From: CAYPNF01 sp964411985
Lineage (GTDB): Bacteria; Verrucomicrobiota; Verrucomicrobiia; Limisphaerales; J093
Length of the DNA: 64,000 bases
Direction of reading: 5' to 3'
Assembly (NCBI GenBank): GCA_964411985.1
Contig: CAYPNF010000036.1
Span: 22,773-86,772, forward strand
Shown piece after piece: positions 15,719-24,848 of the stretch. Within the stretch, counting starts at the first letter, position 1; every line of letters begins with the position of its first letter. The notes below the pieces were generated by a model. It made no database searches, had not been told where the DNA came from, and worked only from the letters and a program-made list of their open reading frames with translations. Position numbers and translations under genes: made by a program.

Positions 15719-16495
15719 CTACTCGTCGAACTCGCATTCGTTAAGCATATGTCGAATGTCGGAGGCCGAATTGAACATCAGAAGGTCGATAATGGAGAGC
15801 CCTGGAACGAACTCCTTTCGGAATTGAGGATATGGCGGAAACCGGCTACGCAGAAATCGTAGAGTGATCCCCTGGGCGCTGAACGTCAGGGGCGAGTAGA
15901 GCTGGCGCCCCCCGGGCGCATTCAAATACCAGGTCGTCCTCTCCAGTCGGCAGATATCAAGCACGCGCTCCTGGCCCCGAAGGTGCCCGTTCCCATAGAT
16001 CGATGACGTCTCCACAATAGAGGTTGAAAGCCCAAGATGATGAGAGACCTCCACCAGACCTGCCACGGCCAAGTTCCGAATCGAATCCGTGTTGCCATTT
16101 AAAACCCGGGCGACCAGATCGCTCGTCGGCCCATAGTGGGGTGCCTTCCTATAGGCTTGATGCAGGGTTTTGAAGAACTTCTCCCTCCACCGGCCATACT
16201 CCCGAGAGCTGACTGCAGTGTCCCGAATCGCCGTAAAGGAACTCACGTCTTGAATCGGCACGCTGAACAGGCAGGGTGTGCCGCCCATCAGGATCTGGTT
16301 ACGGTTCACCCAGCCCTGTTTCATGAATGCGACGTCATCATAGATAACGAAACGGTCCACCGCAGCCATCAATTGGAAATAGCCAAGATACGGGAACAAA
16401 TAAGGTTGCATGATCCCAAGTTTCATAGAGGGGCGACAAAGATCGGGGACGATGTGTGAGTTTGTACGGCGAATTACATTCGCCGTTGGCATCAT
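15719..16495 (-). CDS. WbqC family protein
   Basis: WbqC-like protein, found in O-antigen and capsule clusters and often beside DegT aminotransferases. The domain begins at KLGIMQPYLFPYLGYFQLM and contains YDDVAFMKQGWVNRNQI, both strongly typical. Chosen start: ATG at 16495 within ATGATG, where the upstream flippase TGA overlaps the ATG and a GAAGGGG Shine-Dalgarno lies about 7 nt upstream. A start at 16426, immediately before the domain, is also possible. A role in attaching an amino-acid-like acyl group to an amino sugar is suggested for the family but not demonstrated here. Confidence 0.85.
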   Translation of the reverse strand: MMPTANVIRRTNSHIVPDLCRPSMKLGIMQPYLFPYLGYFQLMAAVDRFVIYDDVAFMKQGWVNRNQILMGGTPCLFSVPIQDVSSFTAIRDTAVSSREYGRWREKFFKTLHQAYRKAPHYGPTSDLVARVLNGNTDSIRNLAVAGLVEVSHHLGLSTSIVETSSIYGNGHLRGQERVLDICRLERTTWYLNAPGGRQLYSPLTFSAQGITLRFLRSRFPPYPQFRKEFVPGLSIIDLLMFNSASDIRHMLNECEFDE

Positions 16496-17964
16496 GGAGT
16501 ACCCCTTCTTAATCGAGTCGCTTTCATCCACACCTGCAACTGTTGAAGAGCCTCGCTAAGGACAGGAATTCTTAACAACCAAGAAGCGAGGATGTACACC
16601 CCAATCCCAACTGGGACCTGCATAGCCAAGAGTGCTGGCGGAGGCACGTTGACTAATAAGAGCGATATACCCCAAACAGCGAAAGCCATGATTCCGGCCG
16701 CGCACACGCAAGGGAGGATGTCCACGATCTGACGAGAGGCCGAATAGCCGAGGAGGGTACCCACGTAATAGGAGTTGATAACGAAACCCATGACGCTGAG
16801 CAATACGCAACTCCACGCCATCACCAGGATACTAATAGTCGAAGAAATGACTAAAGCCAAGATGCCTAGCAGCTTCTTTACTAGTTCAACCCGAAAGAAG
16901 AGATCTGAGCGCCCCATCGATTTCAGAACACTTAGGTTAATGACGTGAATAGGATACAGAAGACCCGGCAGACAAAGCACCTGGAGGTAAGGAATGCATG
17001 GAGCCCATTTTTCACCAAAAAGAGTAAGTACCAGCGGCCGTGATACTGCTAGGAGCCCCAAGCACGCCGGCACGTTAACAAACATGGTGCTGACGAGTCC
17101 TTTTTGCATCCCACGATAGAGCAACTCCTTGTTAGTCGCTACTGATGAGAGAAGCGGAAAGGCTACTCTCTCCACTACCCTCGAGAGCAACATCGTGGGT
17201 ATCTGCTGTGTGCCATCCGCCCGGGAGTAGTAGCCCAGGTCACGTGCCGAGTATAGCTTCCCGATCACCATACCGTAGGCTCGGTTATAAGCAGTATCCA
17301 GCAGCGCAGAGAGAAACAGAAAAGACCCGAAGCGAAAGAGAGATCGTAGTGCCCCAAAACTAAATGCAAGCAAGGGTCGCCATGGTCTCCACATCCACAG
17401 TAACAGAACCGAGAGACTACTGGCCACTAGCGTCTGGATGACCAAACACCAGACCCCGAAACCCTTTGCCGCAAGGACCACAGCTACCACTCCAGACGAC
17501 ACCATGGCCACAGCCCCGATTCGGGTCTGCGTCCGAAAGTCCAGATCTTTGGTGAGAAGTACGCTATGCACGGAACCAAACGTATTAATCACAAGGTTAA
17601 GAGCCATGAACCTCGTCACCTGGTCCAATACGGGCATCCGATAAAACCTCGCGATCCACGGTGAGATCAACCACAAGACCAGCGCAACCAACATCCCAAT
17701 TGTGAGGTTAAAGTAAAAAACCGAGGAGGTATCCAACCGTGTAGGGTTTTCCTTCTGGATCAGGGCCGATCCAAATCCGCCGTCCGCAAAGACTCCTCCC
17801 ACTGCTACAAATATGGAGACCATCGCCACGGCTCCAAACTCCTCAGGAGCGAGTAACCTTGCTAGAATCACCGAGATTCCAAACTGAAGTCCCTGGCGTA
17901 AAAGGGCATCGACTGCGCTCCAACCGACCGCAGCGATTGTTTGTTTCTTTAGCCCATCCATCAT
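16492..17964 (-). CDS. Wzx-like oligosaccharide flippase (MOP family)
   Basis: Polytopic membrane protein of 490 aa with about 14 hydrophobic segments, typical of PST/MOP polysaccharide translocases. The N-terminus (VGWSAVDALLRQGLQFGISVILARLLAPEEFGAVAM) and the GGFGSALIQ motif are characteristic. It would flip the lipid-linked repeat unit across the inner membrane before polymerisation. It lies 21 nt after the DegT aminotransferase gene and overlaps WbqC by 4 nt, so it is part of the same transcription unit. Confidence 0.9.
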   Translation of the reverse strand: MMDGLKKQTIAAVGWSAVDALLRQGLQFGISVILARLLAPEEFGAVAMVSIFVAVGGVFADGGFGSALIQKENPTRLDTSSVFYFNLTIGMLVALVLWLISPWIARFYRMPVLDQVTRFMALNLVINTFGSVHSVLLTKDLDFRTQTRIGAVAMVSSGVVAVVLAAKGFGVWCLVIQTLVASSLSVLLLWMWRPWRPLLAFSFGALRSLFRFGSFLFLSALLDTAYNRAYGMVIGKLYSARDLGYYSRADGTQQIPTMLLSRVVERVAFPLLSSVATNKELLYRGMQKGLVSTMFVNVPACLGLLAVSRPLVLTLFGEKWAPCIPYLQVLCLPGLLYPIHVINLSVLKSMGRSDLFFRVELVKKLLGILALVISSTISILVMAWSCVLLSVMGFVINSYYVGTLLGYSASRQIVDILPCVCAAGIMAFAVWGISLLLVNVPPPALLAMQVPVGIGVYILASWLLRIPVLSEALQQLQVWMKATRLRRGTP

Positions 17965-17985
17965 TGATTGCGGAGCCAGGGAGCC

Positions 17986-19125
17986 TTACCGGCCAGGATA
18001 ATGTGGACAAAGATGCCTGACACAATCACAGATTTGCTCGACCTCCTCTATCAAGAGCGAATCGTATATGGGGAGGGTGAGGATTCGCTTTGCGACCGAA
18101 TTTGCGGTGATCATCGGATCCTTGTGAGACAGGCTCCTATAGCAGGCGAAGTCCGTGATCAGTGGGTAGAAATAGCGGCGAGTAAAAATGTTGAAGGTCT
18201 TCAGCCGGTCGTACAACTGGTCACGGTTCAGACCGAATTCCTTCTCATCGATCTCAACCGGAAAATAAGCATAGTTGTACTCAATATTCCCCGCTGGGCA
18301 CTTCGGGATCCGTATGCCAGGAACATCGGATAGGAGCTCCCGGTAAGCAGCGTCCATGCGTTTCCGGCGTTCGATGATGCCCGGCATATGTCCCAACACT
18401 TGTACCCCCATCAAGGCTTGGAGCTCGTTCATCTTGGCATTGGTGCCCGGCATAACCACTTCGGTTTCACCGTCGAATCCAAAATTCTTAAGGTAATCAA
18501 AGACCCGCTTCTGCCCAGCATCCGAGAACATCAGCATCCCACCTTCCACCGAGTGATAGAGTTTCGTGGCGTGAAAGCTGAACATGCTCAGATCCCCGTA
18601 GTGGCCGATCGATCTTCCATCCACGTTAACTCCAAACGCGTGGGCCGCATCATAGAGCAGGTGAAGGTTGTAGCGGCGAGCGATCTCGGCCAGCGCTTGC
18701 AGCCGACACGGGTATCCGTAGACATGGACTGCCAGAATCGCCGTAGTCCAAGGAGTAATCGCAGCCTCTACCTTGGCGGGGTCTAAGGTATAGGTGTCGG
18801 GTTCGATATCGACGAAGACTGGCCGAATCTTGTTCCAGAATAGTGCGTGCGTGGTGGCGACAAAGGTAAACGGCGTTGTGATCACCTCACCACTGATTTG
18901 CATCCCTTGGAGCGCAATCTGCAAGGCCAAGGTGCCATTGTTGAAAAGGCACAGGTTTTCACTCGCAAAGTAGCGGCTAAGGGCAGTCTGAAACCTCTTG
19001 GTAACCGGCCCGTTGTTTGTCAGCCAAGCGTTGTCCCAGATTTCCTGCAATCCCCCCGCGAACTCCGCCAGCGGGGGAAGAAAGGGGCGAGTAACGTAAA
19101 TGGGTTTGTCAAATGCCTTAGCCAT
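17986..19125 (-). CDS. DegT/DnrJ/EryC1 sugar aminotransferase
   Basis: PLP-dependent aminotransferase of 379 aa acting on a nucleotide keto-sugar. Complete set of motifs: WLTNNGPVT (34-42), the GTLAL substrate and PLP loop (64-68), YDAAHAFG with Asp159, and the Schiff-base Lys188 in SFHATKLYHSVEGG. Length is normal for the family. A WbpB-like dehydrogenase and a WbpD-like acetyltransferase are encoded 19-21 kb upstream in the same locus, so this enzyme could supply the missing WbpE step; a separate dTDP-4-keto-sugar role is equally possible from sequence. Confidence 0.9.
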   Translation of the reverse strand: MAKAFDKPIYVTRPFLPPLAEFAGGLQEIWDNAWLTNNGPVTKRFQTALSRYFASENLCLFNNGTLALQIALQGMQISGEVITTPFTFVATTHALFWNKIRPVFVDIEPDTYTLDPAKVEAAITPWTTAILAVHVYGYPCRLQALAEIARRYNLHLLYDAAHAFGVNVDGRSIGHYGDLSMFSFHATKLYHSVEGGMLMFSDAGQKRVFDYLKNFGFDGETEVVMPGTNAKMNELQALMGVQVLGHMPGIIERRKRMDAAYRELLSDVPGIRIPKCPAGNIEYNYAYFPVEIDEKEFGLNRDQLYDRLKTFNIFTRRYFYPLITDFACYRSLSHKDPMITANSVAKRILTLPIYDSLLIEEVEQICDCVRHLCPHYPGR

Positions 19126-19209
19126 AAAGTCAAGTCGCGCGCCGAGCTACTGTCTACTTTGTTCCAGCTTCACTTCTGTGCAGCATACATGAATGTCACA
19201 TTCGCATTC

Positions 19210-20220
19210 TCAGAGTAGAACGCTGTTGGCTGGCTTCAAATACCGCCTACAAGGTAGCACAACACGCAGTAGCAGTCGCGTGAAGAAAAACGCACGACGG
19301 TTTCTTGCACCCAACCTATACAGCTGTGCTGAAGGCAGCATCCCTCCTCGAATACGCTTCAACTCCGCAAAAGCAATTTCTGCATCGGTTCGCTTGCATG
19401 CGAAATAGGCCGCCTCGAGTATCGCAGTGCTCACTCGTTCGCGTACCCGGTTTTCAACCGCTTTCTCAACCGGGTATTTCTTAAGGTAATGGAGTAATAA
19501 GTCACCTCCTCTTTGAACGAATCTTAGCCTCTTAGTCGGATCACGTGACTGGGAAGCTGACTCGGGCAAAAGGCGGTACGTCGCTGTGGTGTCGGAAATG
19601 TACTTCACTTTGCAGACGCGACACAGTTCGAGCCACAGCTGCGTGTCACCCATTGGCCACTGTAAATCAGTACACTCCGAATGCTCCCTAATGACAACAT
19701 CAACTAGAGCGCGCCGCGCAAAGACCGTCAACGTCAGTATGTTTCGTCTACCCACAAGAAACTCAGCATAGGCATTGTCGTCGTTCAGGGTCGGTGTATG
19801 AGACAGGACACTTGGGTAGAGCTTCGACCTAGCTACATCCAATTTGTGATAATTGGTATGGACCAGTCCGTAAGCCTGCTCCCTCTCTAGCCGTTCACAT
19901 TGCTTCTGCAATTTCCCAGGATCGTTCCAAACGTCATCCCCCTCACAGTAAGCTATATATTTTCCCCTACATTCCGAATGAGTTAGCAGGGCGTTGCGCC
20001 TCGCACCCAAGTTTGATCCTCGTCGCACGACGCGGATCAAGTTCGGATACTGCCGTTGGTAGCTATCTACAATTCCCCCTGTTTGATCAGTCGAATGATC
20101 GTCGCCAATGACCAACTCTATGGGGAAATCTACTCTCTGGCCAAGCACTCCCTCTACTGCCGCCCGAATATAGGGTTCATGATTATAGGTAATCATATGA
20201 ACGCTGACAATCGGCTCCAT
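19210..20220 (-). CDS. Family 2 glycosyltransferase
   Basis: Inverting GT-A glycosyltransferase. The first motif MEPIVSVHMITYNHEPYI marks the real N-terminus, so the ATG at 20220 is preferred over 20244 or 20277. Other landmarks are VIGDDHSTDQT (nucleotide-binding Asp) and the DxD-like YCEGDDVWNDPGKL. It would add one sugar to the lipid-linked repeat. The upstream neighbour is a decayed glycosyltransferase remnant (20417-20736). Confidence 0.85.
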   Translation of the reverse strand: MEPIVSVHMITYNHEPYIRAAVEGVLGQRVDFPIELVIGDDHSTDQTGGIVDSYQRQYPNLIRVVRRGSNLGARRNALLTHSECRGKYIAYCEGDDVWNDPGKLQKQCERLEREQAYGLVHTNYHKLDVARSKLYPSVLSHTPTLNDDNAYAEFLVGRRNILTLTVFARRALVDVVIREHSECTDLQWPMGDTQLWLELCRVCKVKYISDTTATYRLLPESASQSRDPTKRLRFVQRGGDLLLHYLKKYPVEKAVENRVRERVSTAILEAAYFACKRTDAEIAFAELKRIRGGMLPSAQLYRLGARNRRAFFFTRLLLRVVLPCRRYLKPANSVLL

Positions 20221-20416
20221 ATTTATATACACATTAGCGGTCATGCCGAAGAAAGGCCCATGCCGTCTCTCCGTCAATTCCGAAAAGGCTCCTCAGCTAT
20301 AAACCATACCGTATCGCTCCGGAGTTGTACGTGAACGTACGCCCAAGCTCGCCTTCTGCGTACTTTTCAAGACTAAATAGCAGACAACGCTACGCGAGAA
20401 GCCGTGAGGCTAGTCT

Positions 20417-20736
20417 TTACTCATCCTCAGGTAGCCGGCCTTCTGAAGTGACGCCCGCCATCGAGGTCTTGATCTTGTTAACCGTAGCTGTCTTCGAAGT
20501 CTGCCCCCTTCGAAGCGCGATTTCAGCCGCTTCATGGCGGGATGTCCAAGCTAGTAGCTCCTTAGTAATACGAAACAGGCCAAGAACAGACTAGTCTGGG
20601 AGGAATTTCAAATGCTCACCCATATCCAGAGATGCCTCAAATCCACGACCGGAGAGGGCAACATTCCGGCGCATCACCGCAAAGCCAAAGTGGCTATGGT
20701 AACCGAATCAAATGGAGACGAAACCATCGTTTGACC
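20417..20736 (-). pseudogene. Decayed glycosyltransferase (GT2-like) remnant
   Basis: No intact gene exists in the 20221-20736 gap, but one minus-strand frame reads as protein across two in-frame stops (TGA at 20708-20710, TAG at 20591-20593) until a TAA at 20417-20419. The middle segment, GFAVMRRNVALSGRGFEASLDMGEHLKFL, has the layout of the GT2 acceptor-side motif (RR, GFDE-like, GED-like). The last segment (SVLGLFRITKELLAW...RLPEDE) looks like a helical C-terminus. I read this as the 3' end of a degraded glycosyltransferase; the similarity is by eye only. Confidence 0.4.
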
Positions 20737-21696
20737 TCAGAATAGTGCCCGTTTGGTGAGGAGCCAGGCAACGCAGGCCCGATGCTGCCGACACTTGTGG
20801 CGGTCATCCGACTTGGCCAGATTCATGATGCTTATTAGCCCAAATAGAGCAGCGCGCACGCAATGCTCCAAGACCTTGGTCAGCCAGAGGAAAGAGTAAG
20901 TCGCTGGCCCATAGTACTTACGCCATACCTGAAGCCTTGCTCGAGTCATCTGCACAGCATACTTAACGGGTGCCTTTGATGAGCTAGCGCCCCCATAGTG
21001 AACAACCTGGCTCTGTGGGCTATAGACCACCTTCCACCCAGCATTCCGGAAGCGTCTGCACCAATCTACGTCCTCGGCATAAAACCAGAAGGACTCGTCC
21101 AGTAAACCCACTTCTTCGAGGGCTTTACGACGAACCATCCAGAAAGCCCCGCAAGCAGTATCCACGGTCCGGGGGTGCAAACCCTCCAAGCTCGGCGCTA
21201 CCTCCAATGCTCGCACTCCCGGAAACAGGCGATGCAGCCCAAGACTGAAGGCTAGCGATCGCAGCGGTGTCGGAAAGTGCCAACATCCTTGCTGGATAGT
21301 TCGATCGCTGTTAAGCAACCGTGGCGCAAGCACCCCAATCTCAGGATGCAAATCCATGTAGGATCCCAGCCTAGCCAGTACGTCATCAAACACCTCAATG
21401 TCCGAGTTCACAAGGCAAATATAGCAACCTCGGGCTAACCGGAGGCCAACGTTGTTTCCTCTAGAAAAACCGAGATTCTCCTTGGACGCAATAACCTCTA
21501 CTTCAGGAAAATTCCGGCGAAGTGCCGCTACCGAATCATCCTCAGAGGCATTATCCACCACGATGATCTGGTTCAGCTCCGGTTGGCAGTACTTCAGCAA
21601 ACTGCCAACACACTGCAACACAAGATCTCTGGTGTTCCAGTTCACGATCACGGTCGAGTACCTCATCCGACAGGGTTGTTCGAGGTCAGCCCTCAT
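20737..21696 (-). CDS. Family 2 glycosyltransferase (rhamnosyltransferase-like)
   Basis: GT2 enzyme of about 319 aa. Motifs: STVIVNWNTRDLV at the N-terminus, IIVVDNASEDDS, LGFSRGNNVGL, CLVNSDIEV and the later FWFYAEDVDWCRRFRNAGWKVVY, the pattern of WbbL/rhamnosyltransferase-type GT2 proteins. The open frame extends to 22032, but the first 112 codons are antisense-free shadow of the overlapping pyruvyl transferase gene; the ATG at 21696 follows AGAAAGG and is preferred, with 21666 as alternative. Overlap with the upstream gene is 11 bp. Confidence 0.87.
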   Translation of the reverse strand: MRADLEQPCRMRYSTVIVNWNTRDLVLQCVGSLLKYCQPELNQIIVVDNASEDDSVAALRRNFPEVEVIASKENLGFSRGNNVGLRLARGCYICLVNSDIEVFDDVLARLGSYMDLHPEIGVLAPRLLNSDRTIQQGCWHFPTPLRSLAFSLGLHRLFPGVRALEVAPSLEGLHPRTVDTACGAFWMVRRKALEEVGLLDESFWFYAEDVDWCRRFRNAGWKVVYSPQSQVVHYGGASSSKAPVKYAVQMTRARLQVWRKYYGPATYSFLWLTKVLEHCVRAALFGLISIMNLAKSDDRHKCRQHRACVAWLLTKRALF

Positions 21697-23002
21697 ATTG
21701 GCCTTTCTCGGCTTGAAGTATGATCTGAATCGTTTCCCTAAGCCTGGCTTGGGTTGCCGCAATCCTGCCTTGGAGGTTCTGCCGAAGCCGATGACGTTCT
21801 CCATACAAAGCAAGGATCGTCTCCATAGCCTCTGCGTTGCTTGCGGAACGGGCATCCACCACGCACTCATCAGCTCCCACCGATTTAAAGACACCTTCGA
21901 ATTTCTTACTGTACGCGATACCGATGGTAGGAATCCCTTGCGATAGAGCTGCGATGCAGGCATGCATCCGTGACCCAACGAAGAAGTCGCACAAACCAAT
22001 GACTCCTTTGATGTGGTTCTGATCATACTCATCGGTCACCAAGTGAATCCGGTCGCGCAACTTCAATGGCACTTCATCCATCAACTTTTGTGAGGCGGTC
22101 GGATCGCTTTCGACTCCGTCCCGGGCACCGAAAGTGTGCGGCACCAGAAGCAGGCGGTGCTCCGAACTAGTCATTAGCGCCTGAATCATCTCCAGAAGGA
22201 GCGTGCGGTAGTCCAACCTAAGGTTAAACATACCAGAGCGAGTGTATCCGCCGTTGTAGACAAGCCCGTTGACGTTTAGGCCGATAACGCACCCTCTTCG
22301 CTCCAAGGGTAGTGGTGGGTCGATGGCTGGACGCATGGGTCGGACTGCCTCTAGCGCAAAAGCCACATCAGGGCAAAACCTCACCGGAGTTGAATCACCA
22401 CAAAGCTCGTGGATCAGCGCGATACTCTCTATGTCGCGTGAAACCACCACAGACGCGCGACGGATGATATACCGAGCCAACCAACGAGAGAGCACGCTCT
22501 TGTAAGGTCCATAAGTCTGTGGCAGCAGGGCGATGTGCCCACGGGTCCATAAAACCGCGATGACGGGAAGACACCCTTCAAGGTAGCGGCGCAGCCCGTA
22601 TATGTCGCTGAAACTATCGCCTCCACGAATGTCCCCGACGAACGGAGCATGCACACAGGCGCTGATCCACGGTGTCCAGTCCATTATGTATCGGCGGAGT
22701 CTTCGAATTGGAAAGACGCGAAACAACATTGCCGCGAACATGATCCAAGTTAGATGATCCGGACCGAGAGCTTTGGGGGAAAGTCGATAGTTCACCACTG
22801 GCACCTCAACAGGCTTTCCAGCGATGGTCACTCGGAAGGGACTGGAGAGTCGGTTGCCGACGAGCATCCCCACATCGGCCCCGCCAGTCGCCTCACGCAA
22901 CATCGTGACCAGTGAAACACCGAGCGCGGACACGCCTCGGTTCCCTGTTGCCAAGGAAGCCCCCATTACTAGAGGAATGTCACCTGAAGTATTCTTCAAC
23001 AT
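21686..23002 (-). CDS. Polysaccharide pyruvyl transferase family protein
   Basis: Member of the WcaK/CsaB/AmsJ family (438 aa) that transfers pyruvate ketal groups from PEP to sugars. Visible family features are the N-terminal MGASLATGNRGVSALGVSL (G-N-x-G region), GDIRGGDSFSDIYG, LLPQTYGPYKS, FCPDVAF, the long C-terminal RLLLVPHTFG, and the GSRMHACIAALSQGIPTIGIAYSKKFEGVF segment. Pyruvylation would give the polymer acidic groups. It lies close to the FrhB-like gene, a pairing seen in many glycan loci. Confidence 0.88.
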   Translation of the reverse strand: MLKNTSGDIPLVMGASLATGNRGVSALGVSLVTMLREATGGADVGMLVGNRLSSPFRVTIAGKPVEVPVVNYRLSPKALGPDHLTWIMFAAMLFRVFPIRRLRRYIMDWTPWISACVHAPFVGDIRGGDSFSDIYGLRRYLEGCLPVIAVLWTRGHIALLPQTYGPYKSVLSRWLARYIIRRASVVVSRDIESIALIHELCGDSTPVRFCPDVAFALEAVRPMRPAIDPPLPLERRGCVIGLNVNGLVYNGGYTRSGMFNLRLDYRTLLLEMIQALMTSSEHRLLLVPHTFGARDGVESDPTASQKLMDEVPLKLRDRIHLVTDEYDQNHIKGVIGLCDFFVGSRMHACIAALSQGIPTIGIAYSKKFEGVFKSVGADECVVDARSASNAEAMETILALYGERHRLRQNLQGRIAATQARLRETIQIILQAEKGQYEG

Positions 23003-23080
23003 TGAATAGAGCCTCGTATCACCGACCAGACCATCACCTCATTGGTAGCGAGGCTAATCATGCGTGGTCACCTCGTTACA

Positions 23081-24088
23081 CTAACTACCGAGCGCCATCG
23101 CGGATCTCCTAAACTGACCCCTACGAGTAAAGCGATGAAATCCTCCAACAAAACGCGCTGCATATTTGGGAGCCAGCACTATCAAGCATGCCCTCAGCAG
23201 AGCTTTTATAGAACGATTATCACGAAAGCTCTGACGGGCATACGCTCGCGCTAAGCTCGGCCTTCCTCCACACCCTTCTGCCATTGCAAGGTCAGCCCGT
23301 GCACCGCTAAGCGCTTCCAACACCCCGACCGCTTCACCCTTGACCAGCTCCCGAGATGAAATAAGACCACAGTATATCCGCACCAGGTTACCCAAAGCTT
23401 CGGGCCTTCGCGTGGTATGAAGGTTAGAGAGCGCCAATTGATCGCATGGTACCCTTTGAACTCGAACCAAACACTCAGTGCTTACGATGAATGGTCCCTG
23501 TAGGGCGCATTTTGTGAGCAATTCAAAGTCTTCGTAGATCCTGAAACTGGCGTTGAACAGCCCGGACCTAATAAGGGTTTCCCTCCGCACGAACCAGGTG
23601 GGTGTAAAGAACTGGGCGATCAGCACATCCAAAAGCGGCCGTTCCAAGAACGGTTGGTTCGCGTATTTCTTAACGAGCCCGCGAACCTCAAAGAGTGTAG
23701 TGACTCCTCCATCAAGAGTATCCATTCGCGCATCCACAAAATGACCAACTACATGCTGGCCGCAGGCCTCAACTTCCCTCAATTGAAGTTCAAGTTTTTC
23801 TGGCATCCAGAGATCGTCAGAATCCAAGAAGGCAACCCACGGAGCCCTGGCTGCAAGAACACCTGCATTCCGTGCTGAGCTCACCCCGCCGTTTTCCTGT
23901 CGAATCACCCGAATACGCCCACCAAATGTGGTCAGCACCGCAGAGGTATCATCAGTGGAACCGTCATCAACAACAATCACCTCAGCTCCACGATAGGTCT
24001 GTGCTAACACGCTCTCTACCGCTTCCACAACTGAACGAGCGCGATTGAAGGTTGGGATAACTACCGAGACTTGAGGTTCATCTCGCAT
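23081..24088 (-). CDS. Family 2 glycosyltransferase
   Basis: GT-A glycosyltransferase with MRDEPQVSVVIPTFNRARSV at the N-terminus, VDDGSTDDT, GGVSSARNAG and the DxD motif FLDSDDLW. The C-terminal part has basic and aromatic residues but no membrane domain. The frame opens at 24250, but homology starts at the ATG at 24088, which overlaps the upstream StrF-like gene by 28 bp; this start is preferred. Confidence 0.87.
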   Translation of the reverse strand: MRDEPQVSVVIPTFNRARSVVEAVESVLAQTYRGAEVIVVDDGSTDDTSAVLTTFGGRIRVIRQENGGVSSARNAGVLAARAPWVAFLDSDDLWMPEKLELQLREVEACGQHVVGHFVDARMDTLDGGVTTLFEVRGLVKKYANQPFLERPLLDVLIAQFFTPTWFVRRETLIRSGLFNASFRIYEDFELLTKCALQGPFIVSTECLVRVQRVPCDQLALSNLHTTRRPEALGNLVRIYCGLISSRELVKGEAVGVLEALSGARADLAMAEGCGGRPSLARAYARQSFRDNRSIKALLRACLIVLAPKYAARFVGGFHRFTRRGQFRRSAMALGS

Positions 24089-24846
24089 GCGATTGATTTG
24101 AAGAGGCTCGCAGGATCGGCAACGCGGCACCCGGTCTTCGTAGGACGAAGACACCCGGCGAGGCTGCTCAGTACGGTCGCCCGGCAAAGAGACCAGCAGG
24201 AGAATGTGATCCGAGTACAAGGCGTCACGATTGGTAGATAGTGACGCCACTTACGACGCAGAAACAGATAGCCTTTCCAGAATTCCCACGGGAGACGGGC
24301 GTATCCATTGGAGTTATGGACTGCAAACGCGGGGAACACGTAAGTAGGCAAAGCACGTCGCTCGGCCTCAAGACAGATGTCGGTTCCATACATATGGAAC
24401 CCGGTTAGTCTCTCATCAAATGTGAGGCCACGTCCTGAATTCAAGACCAGCATAACCTCATCCAATGTTCGTACCTCCTGGGGTTCCTCGAATGGCCGTC
24501 CAACAAACGAACCTAGCCCGGTGGAGTAGAGATGGCCACATCCCCTTCCACTTTTCGTCTTCCCATAAAGCCCCAGCACCCCCCAGTTGGGGCAGTACTT
24601 CTCGAGCCAAGCCAAAGACGACTGGAACGAATCAAACCATCCGGGGGGCAGGTAGACGTCTTGATGCACGAAAGCCACAGTGTTCGCGGGGTTCGATTTG
24701 AGGACTTTGTTGTACGCTGAGGAAGCACTGGGAAACCCGCGCTGAAAGTGGCTAGAAGAGAATCGTCCTATGTCCGGTGAACGCAACAAGCACGACTGGA
24801 GAACCTTTTCGTCATTCACTGCCGCCGCGATAGAAACTGGTATCAT
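24061..24846 (-). CDS. StrF-like glycosyltransferase
   Basis: A 261-aa glycosyltransferase-like protein resembling the StrF-domain group. The signature is ANTVAFVHQDVYLPPGW (HQD at 61-63), followed by GVLGLYGK, TLDEVMLVL and FDERLTGFHMYGTDICLEAERRALPTYVFP, where FHMYGTD probably replaces the catalytic acceptor motif. It starts with an ATG at 24846, only 2 nt from the preceding FrhB-like gene stop (24849), so the two are coupled. Substrate unknown. Confidence 0.75.
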   Translation of the reverse strand: MIPVSIAAAVNDEKVLQSCLLRSPDIGRFSSSHFQRGFPSASSAYNKVLKSNPANTVAFVHQDVYLPPGWFDSFQSSLAWLEKYCPNWGVLGLYGKTKSGRGCGHLYSTGLGSFVGRPFEEPQEVRTLDEVMLVLNSGRGLTFDERLTGFHMYGTDICLEAERRALPTYVFPAFAVHNSNGYARLPWEFWKGYLFLRRKWRHYLPIVTPCTRITFSCWSLCRATVLSSLAGCLRPTKTGCRVADPASLFKSIACEMNLKSR

Positions 24847-24848
24847 CG

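Noticed and set aside
20325..20594. 90-codon plus-strand frame in the gap between GT2 genes
   Set aside because: Ser/Arg-rich shadow of the degraded minus-strand glycosyltransferase remnant; no own motifs.
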